From NCEH01 sp043195135 (GTDB lineage: Bacteria > Pseudomonadota > Alphaproteobacteria > Rhizobiales > Xanthobacteraceae), in assembly GCF_043195135.1 (NCBI RefSeq), contig NZ_JBAFWP010000002.1: a stretch of 64,000 nt of DNA; one strand, written 5' to 3'. Below are positions 60,501 to 64,000 of the stretch, piece by piece. Below the pieces are notes generated by a model that was given only the letters and a program-made list of their open reading frames with translations, did no database searches and was not told where the DNA came from. The translations under genes and the position numbers were made by a program. Positions within the stretch are counted from its first letter, which is position 1, and every line of letters begins with the position of its first letter.

Positions 60501-60797
60501 GTAGGGCAGGTTGTTCAGCTTGGACAGGTATTCGACCCACACCTGCCCGTTGGAGAAATGGCCCTTATAGTAAAGCGGACCCTTGGGCTGCGTGATATCG
60601 GGCACCAGACTGCCGCCGATGACGCTGCCGATGCCTTGTCCGATCGCGCTCAGATACGAGGTGCGGTCATAGGTGCGGCCGACGTCGGAAAGGCTGTCTC
60701 CCAGAGACCATAGGGACGTATATTGCGGAGGCGCCTTTTGCGCAAAGGCCGTCGACGACAGCAACACAAACGAAAGCGAAGCAAGGACTCTGCGCAT
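57591..60797 (-). CDS. Autotransporter with GDSL esterase/lipase passenger (EstA-like)
   Basis: A 1068-residue type V secretion protein. A signal peptide (residues 1-19, ending AFAQ) leads into a GDSL hydrolase: SLGDSLSDVGR (catalytic Ser35), GHFSNGQVWVEYL, IGGNNF and WDQFHPTTKAHE (Asp-x-x-His near residue 340-343), so all SGNH blocks are present. Residues 380-620 contain passenger-associated beta-helix repeats (IKQGESTLTLAGTNSYKGGTRVDNG, IRKDGAGTLDI). The C-terminal beta-barrel (about 790-1068) ends with an aromatic YTW. It should display or release an esterase at the cell surface. Pseudomonas EstA lacks such a long repeat insertion. Confidence 0.92.
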   Translation of the reverse strand: MRRVLASLSFVLLSSTAFAQKAPPQYTSLWSLGDSLSDVGRTYDRTSYLSAIGQGIGSVIGGSLVPDITQPKGPLYYKGHFSNGQVWVEYLSKLNNLPYNADRNLAWGGAVTGTPYSNILATVVQHLEQQVGQFDDKVTGIKRAWYDPRSNVPAEPASSYGNKPLITFWIGGNNFRQQIEDTNWYTFISNRTAYYSTLQTQKDILLKNIPDDLRTINSTINGRADIAQLGATYYVPTIADVSTTPKFLGLSDADRQPLSAAIKDTNRQLKANLYNLGDEFAQANSQTRLVVIDAAALLAEVQRDPTSFGFKNAKDNCVDSETGKYTNGCSAANVGDYLFWDQFHPTTKAHEMIAQYAQTTDYLEYGAAVTLTQPYVANIEIRDRTYAGTIGGTGSMIKQGESTLTLAGTNSYKGGTRVDNGLVRVSADANLGDVSGALTLQGGGVRASQSFTMLREVRVNASVSYGEIGGSAFGGTFNVDPGAVLTLQGSALSGSGNIRKDGAGTLDIRTSVTSSRDLTQVDAGLLKINSTGEYRTTVLNIGAQGAVGGSGTIVGTVNNAGRLTPGNSIGTLTIQGDLIQQDSGSYQLEVDTNRNDNLIVTGTMKLDGDVSIVTDPTDKLTTQTFTVARSAGALQGQYDEVVDLSPFLSETLSYTPNAVSVTFSRNFAAPAVTANQRAVAAHLNASYQSGSQGDLDNVFYGLDTTGTNAVGAAALDQLSGQSIGNLLTADAVQRGQFTRALEDRIAARRAGRGAGDLGANASMLSLGPDSAGLGGALQDASAAVAQSGPGQKGVGDGSVSAWARVLGGPTSVGGAGAFDMTGVGVLLGVDKVLGNGLVGISLGYGNFDNNGITGGDGSADSYQVSLYGSLQSGNWFLDGTLGYAYSDYATNRALTFGNLTRMATASPNGNDVTFSLKSGGMFALGAFTAEPSVGFDWYHLSRSAFTEGYAGSAGLNVDSANLDLVMPSVGVRLATTFGFGAISLSPELSARYYYNFGDTNVGTTAGLIGAPALPFTVDTTGIGRNIGVLAAGLSAQQGEHLRVFGQYELSLSDDVTAQSFSAGLKYTW

Positions 60798-61354
60798 AAG
60801 ACTCTCCGCAAATAAATGTCGCTGGCATAAAGCAAGGCTTTGCCGCGAATGACTTCTGTGTCGGAGGGAGTTATTTGCTGACTAAATTTAGACGGGTGAC
60901 GGTCATTGCGTGAGGTGGCGCCCGCCCATGAATCTAATCATAAGCTTACACCAGCCCAGATTTTGCCTTGTTTCGTATGGGGAGGTATCTTTGTCAAGCA
61001 TGGAGGCGGAGAAATTGATAGGTTTCCGTAAAGTTTTAAAAAGTCGGTCGGCTGTTAAAATAGCGTCATAACCTACGGGTTCAGGCAATATTGCGCTTCC
61101 GTGAAAGTCACGGCCCTGTCGCAAACAGGTTAGATCGCCAGTTTCTGCCAAGACTCCCGGGCGCCCCTTCCGTTGGAGGAGCGGCCTCGGAAGCGCGCCG
61201 CGCGCGGCGGTGCGGGAGCCTGCGCGCGCGGGTTGTGCGCCGGACCCGGGGGGCACGTGAATAGCGCTTCTGTGAAAATGAGTTAGGCTGTCATACGGCC
61301 GTTGGATAGTACCCGCAGTGTGCCGGGCGGTCGTACCTTTGGGAGAAGCGCCAG
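60798..61354. other. Intergenic region between divergent autotransporter and DUF4142 genes
   Basis: A 557-bp gap. The part near the autotransporter (60830-61080) is AT-richer and presumably carries its promoter. The rest is GC-rich and contains no recognisable gene. No clear operator was found. Confidence 0.5.
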
Positions 61355-61936
61355 ATGTCGAAATTGTCCAACCTTCTCGTTGCCGCGGCTTTGCTGGCGG
61401 GCGTGCCCGCCGCTTCGGCGCAGACCATGACTATGCCTGCGAGCACCGCCGCGCCCGCCGCCGGCCCGTCGCCCGCCGAGATCGCCAAGGCCGCGGCCGT
61501 GCCGACCACGGCCGCCTTCGTGGATACGGCGGCCCGGGCCAATCAGTTCGAGATCGTCACAAGCCAGGTCGCGCTGGAGAAGAGCAAGAACAAGAAGGTG
61601 CTCGCCTTCGCCAAGAAGATGGTGAAGGACCATACCAAGATCGGCAAGAATTTCGGAGTCGCCTTCGGCAAGGCCAACACCGGCCTGACTCTGCCGACCG
61701 GCCTCGGCGACGATTTCGACAAGACCCTGGCCCGCCTGAAGAGCGAGGATGGCGCCACGTTCGATGCGGATTACATCGCCGTGCAGACCAAGGGCCATCA
61801 GGATGCCGTCGGCCTGTTCGCCGGCTATGCCAAAGGCGGCGACAATCCGGCCCTGAAGGCCTTCGCGCAGAAGACGCTGCCGATCATCGAGATGCACCTG
61901 AAGATGTGCTACGATCTGGCCAAGCTGAAGCTCTGA
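61355..61936 (+). CDS. Secreted DUF4142 (ferritin-like fold) protein
   Basis: A 193-residue exported protein with a signal peptide cleaved after ASAQ (residue 23) and an Ala/Pro-rich linker. The DUF4142 domain is seen in FVDTAARANQFEIVTSQVALEKSKNKKVLAFAKKMVKDHTKIGKNF (residues 55-100) and a C-terminal LKAFAQKTLPIIEMHLKMC. It is predicted to be a helical bundle related to ferritin-like proteins. Function is unknown; some relatives are linked to stress. A hairpin at 61956-61988 closes the gene. Confidence 0.87.
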   Translation: MSKLSNLLVAAALLAGVPAASAQTMTMPASTAAPAAGPSPAEIAKAAAVPTTAAFVDTAARANQFEIVTSQVALEKSKNKKVLAFAKKMVKDHTKIGKNFGVAFGKANTGLTLPTGLGDDFDKTLARLKSEDGATFDADYIAVQTKGHQDAVGLFAGYAKGGDNPALKAFAQKTLPIIEMHLKMCYDLAKLKL

Positions 61937-61955
61937 TCGCCACAGACGTTCGAAA

Positions 61956-61988
61956 GACCGGATGGCGTCTTCTCGGCGCCATCCGGTC
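61956..61988. terminator. Stem-loop between convergent genes
   Basis: GACCGGATGGCG (61956-61967), a 9-nt loop, then CGCCATCCGGTC (61977-61988) form a perfect 12-bp stem between the DUF4142 and glycosyltransferase gene ends. A short TTTCG tail exists only on the minus strand, so it is a bidirectional stem with weak terminator features. Confidence 0.55.
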
Positions 61989-62004
61989 AACCGCGGCTTG
62001 AAGA

Positions 62005-63606
62005 TCAGGAGGCGTCCGCGAGGACGCGCGAACCGGCCGGCACCTCCGCCCGCGCCTGAACCGGGTCGAAGCGCCGGCCCGTCGACGGGATGCCGGCCGC
62101 CCAGCGGCGTTCCGCGATATCGGTGATCAGCGGCAGCCCGTGATCCCGCCAGAAATCGCGGTCGAACGCCAGCAGGTCCCGGCGGTCCCAGAAGCCGGGA
62201 GCATTCTCGGAAAAATCGTCGTACTGGACGTGCCAGCCGAGCGCCCGCTCGTCCGGACACCAGCGGCCGCGCCGTTCGGCGAGGATCTTCCGGCGGCCAT
62301 GGTCGGCCGAACGGATGGGATAATGGCGCAGCAGAAACCGGTAGGGAAAATCCACGGCGCCGGAAAAGGACGCCACATGGCCGCCGCTGGAGGCCAGATC
62401 CACCCGTTCGGGCCCTTGCAGCCACGCCTTGATCTGCTTGAAATGTCCCGGCCGCGTGCCGAACTCGAAATGGTCGAAGGCGGTCTTGAGCGTGCCCGGC
62501 TGAAACGGGCGCGCGTCGGTCGGCCGGAAGTGGATGAGGTTGCTCGCCACCCGGTTCGCGCCGGCCCGCGCGGCGACATGGAGCGCGCTCGCGAGATCCA
62601 GCCCGGGGAAGGGCGAGCGGCGCAGTTCGTCGGCATCGGTATGAAGAATCCAGCGCCCCGGAAAGCCGTGCGCGATCTCCGCCTTGCGGCGAAGGATCTT
62701 TCGCCACTCATAGTGTCGCGCGGGGCCGTCCGCCGGAAAACGCTCGATGCGCAGATGGCCCGGATGCCGGGCGGCGAGGCGGTTGAGGATCGGCCAGGTC
62801 GCGTCGGTGGACCAATTGTCGATCGCCGCCACGTCGCAGCCTTCCGCGATCAGGTCCTCGATCACCTCGGCGAGGACATCGGCCTCGTTATAGGCCGCGA
62901 GGATGGCGAGCGGACGCGGCTGCGGCGCCACACCCGTTGATGCAACCGGCGCGCGTGCGCGGTCCACCGTGATGTCGTGCACCGTGACGATGGTGCGCAG
63001 GGCGCGGACGATGTTGTTGTTGATGGTGTGGCCGGCGAAGGTCGCGGGCAGGCCGCTGGCTTCCAGATAGGCCACATATTCGTCGAGCGCCCATTCCCGC
63101 ACATGGGCCGGATTGGCGGGCGGACCCCGGTCGTCCGCGCCGCGCACCTTCACGCGGTCCGGGGTGCTGGTGATGACGATGGCGCCGCGCCGGTAGCATT
63201 GCGCAAGCAGGTTCAGCAGGGGCGCGGGATCCACGAGATGCTCGACGACGTCGGCGCAGACCACCACCGTCCCGGTGTCGGCGAAGGCGGCGATCGCCCG
63301 GCAATCGTCGCGGGAGAAATCGGCCTCCAGCCAGGTGCCCCAGGTGCCGAAGCGTTCGCGGCACAGGGCGATGTTGGAGCCGAAATCGACGCCGATATGC
63401 TCGCGGGCGCGCACCTGGCGCAGCTTGCGTCCATTGCCGCAGCCGATATCGAGGATCCGCGTGCGACCGCCCGCCTGAAGAAAATAGTCCGCCGCCTCAT
63501 AGATCTCGGGCTGGTGAACGATCGTGCTGTCGAAGAACGGCGAATCGTCGAAATAATAGGGCGCAGAGCGCGCCACGTAATCTGCCGGCAATTGAAAGTG
63601 AGACAT
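62005..63606 (-). CDS. Fused class-I methyltransferase and family-2 glycosyltransferase
   Basis: A 533-residue two-domain protein. Residues 45-215 form a SAM-dependent methyltransferase (RILDIGCGNGRKLRQV, then the acidic-loop GVDFGSNIALC, then VVVCADVVEHLVDPAPLLNLL). Residues 228-470 form a GT2-like domain (RPLAILAAYNEADVLAEVIEDLIAEGCDVAAIDNWSTDATWPIL, with a DTDADELR-like HTDADELR metal motif near residue 325). The glycosyltransferase part resembles enzymes that modify surface glycans. The start ATG 63606 sits directly before the conserved part. No cluster partner adjoins. Confidence 0.87.
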   Translation of the reverse strand: MSHFQLPADYVARSAPYYFDDSPFFDSTIVHQPEIYEAADYFLQAGGRTRILDIGCGNGRKLRQVRAREHIGVDFGSNIALCRERFGTWGTWLEADFSRDDCRAIAAFADTGTVVVCADVVEHLVDPAPLLNLLAQCYRRGAIVITSTPDRVKVRGADDRGPPANPAHVREWALDEYVAYLEASGLPATFAGHTINNNIVRALRTIVTVHDITVDRARAPVASTGVAPQPRPLAILAAYNEADVLAEVIEDLIAEGCDVAAIDNWSTDATWPILNRLAARHPGHLRIERFPADGPARHYEWRKILRRKAEIAHGFPGRWILHTDADELRRSPFPGLDLASALHVAARAGANRVASNLIHFRPTDARPFQPGTLKTAFDHFEFGTRPGHFKQIKAWLQGPERVDLASSGGHVASFSGAVDFPYRFLLRHYPIRSADHGRRKILAERRGRWCPDERALGWHVQYDDFSENAPGFWDRRDLLAFDRDFWRDHGLPLITDIAERRWAAGIPSTGRRFDPVQARAEVPAGSRVLADAS

Positions 63607-63916
63607 GCGTTCGCGCGCCTTGAAGAGGGGGCAGCGTGGCGCCGCTTCGGATGCATTTTCGATCGCATGTATAAATGCACGCGAAGTGCATGTACATATA
63701 CTGGAGATGGTAATTTATTACATAAATATGTCAGGTGGGCGCGGATTTATATTCTGCAACCAAAAGATGATTCAGTATAGTAAATGTCTATATTTTTGAC
63801 AGCCACCCTTGGCGGCGGGGCGCTGGGCGCCTTGAATTGTCACCCCAGCGTCATGGCCCATCGATAGGGAGCGTATGAAGCTGGCGGTCCGCGGGCCGCA
63901 GGGGGGCTGAACACAC
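63607..63916. promoter_or_regulatory. AT-rich intergenic region with a short palindrome
   Basis: A 310-bp gap between divergent genes. The segment 63670-63800 is AT-rich. ATGCAC, GCGAA, GTGCAT (63675-63691) form a small inverted repeat 70 bp before the glycosyltransferase start and could be an operator. No gene was found. Confidence 0.45.
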
Positions 63917-64000
63917 ATGGATCCGATCCTTCGCGTGGACGACGTGCGCAAGTCCTTCGGCGCGCACACCATTCTCAAAGGTGTCAGCTTCCAGATCGAG
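63917..64000 (+). CDS. ABC transporter ATP-binding protein, N-terminal fragment at window edge
   Basis: The 28 visible codons read MDPILRVDDVRKSFGAHTIL followed by KGVSFQIE, the standard first strands of an ABC ATPase ahead of the Walker A motif. The gene continues outside the window. Substrate class is unknown; the sequence resembles polar amino acid importers, but this is too short to decide. Confidence 0.75.
   Translation, partial: MDPILRVDDVRKSFGAHTILKGVSFQIE

Noticed and set aside
61001..61072. A 23-codon open frame in the gap before the DUF4142 gene
   Set aside because: No ribosome-binding site, no signal or membrane segment and no recognisable similarity.

Overview
This is a GC-rich window (roughly two thirds G+C by eye) from an alphaproteobacterial chromosome, most likely a member of the Hyphomicrobiales (Rhizobiales). 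The evidence is a CcrM-type GANTC DNA methyltransferase with a CtrA-box-like site in front of it, a GapR/DUF2312 protein, DUF1244, DUF1036 and IalB-family proteins, a NadQ-like regulator together with nadABC, and the mutY/DciA-like/DsbA neighbourhood typical of the order. Aerobic-type molybdenum hydroxylase genes and F420 genes would fit a Xanthobacteraceae-like organism, but that placement is a guess. No rRNA, tRNA, insertion sequence or CRISPR array was seen. A perfect 16-bp parS palindrome at 13498 suggests that the window lies in the origin-proximal part of the chromosome.

Layout. (a) 1-1400, minus strand: end of a coenzyme F420 operon (cofE, cut by the window edge, and npdG). (b) 1876-9280: a branched-chain-amino-acid-type solute-binding protein, a three-gene CO-dehydrogenase-like molybdenum hydroxylase (large, FAD and 2Fe-2S subunits, the last fused to a CoxG domain), then Lrp- and GntR-family regulators. 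(c) 9494-20912: housekeeping and cell-cycle genes: gapR, DUF1244, a DMT exporter, DUF1036, an FAD monooxygenase, parS, a TPR protein, rpmJ, a DsbA-like oxidoreductase, a DciA-like protein, mutY, a NadQ-like regulator, ccrM and an SDR. (d) 21161-22885: a large membrane protein whose upstream element duplicates the one in front of the SDR. (e) 23263-32861: an apparent catabolic operon with a spermidine/putrescine-type ABC transporter, a DeoR regulator, an alpha/beta hydrolase, an isochorismatase-fold hydrolase, an APH-fold kinase and a class-III PLP enzyme. A duplicated 179-bp palindromic element lies inside it. (f) 32874-49736: an exopolysaccharide locus (acyltransferase, priming glycosyltransferase, GH18 enzyme, Wzy-, WecG-, Wza-, Wzc- and Wzx-like proteins, two FkbM methyltransferases) split by nadABC. 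(g) 49873-64000: an IalB protein, a TetR-controlled RND efflux pump, a probable polymorphic toxin/immunity pair of mosaic base composition, a GDSL-esterase autotransporter, a DUF4142 protein, a methyltransferase-glycosyltransferase fusion and the start of an ABC ATPase.

Connections across the window. The NadQ-like regulator (17767) probably acts on two 21-bp inverted repeats in front of nadA (36756 and 36820). The TetR gene has its own 24-bp palindrome and sits directly upstream of the pump it probably controls. The genes of the exopolysaccharide locus supply priming, polymerisation, flipping, export and decoration. The most unusual item is the 55662-57494 module: an Rhs-like toxin carrier with a PRxPAG...GGxWT motif and an apparently exchanged, AT-rich nuclease tip, translationally coupled to a candidate immunity gene and preceded by a perfect RNA hairpin.
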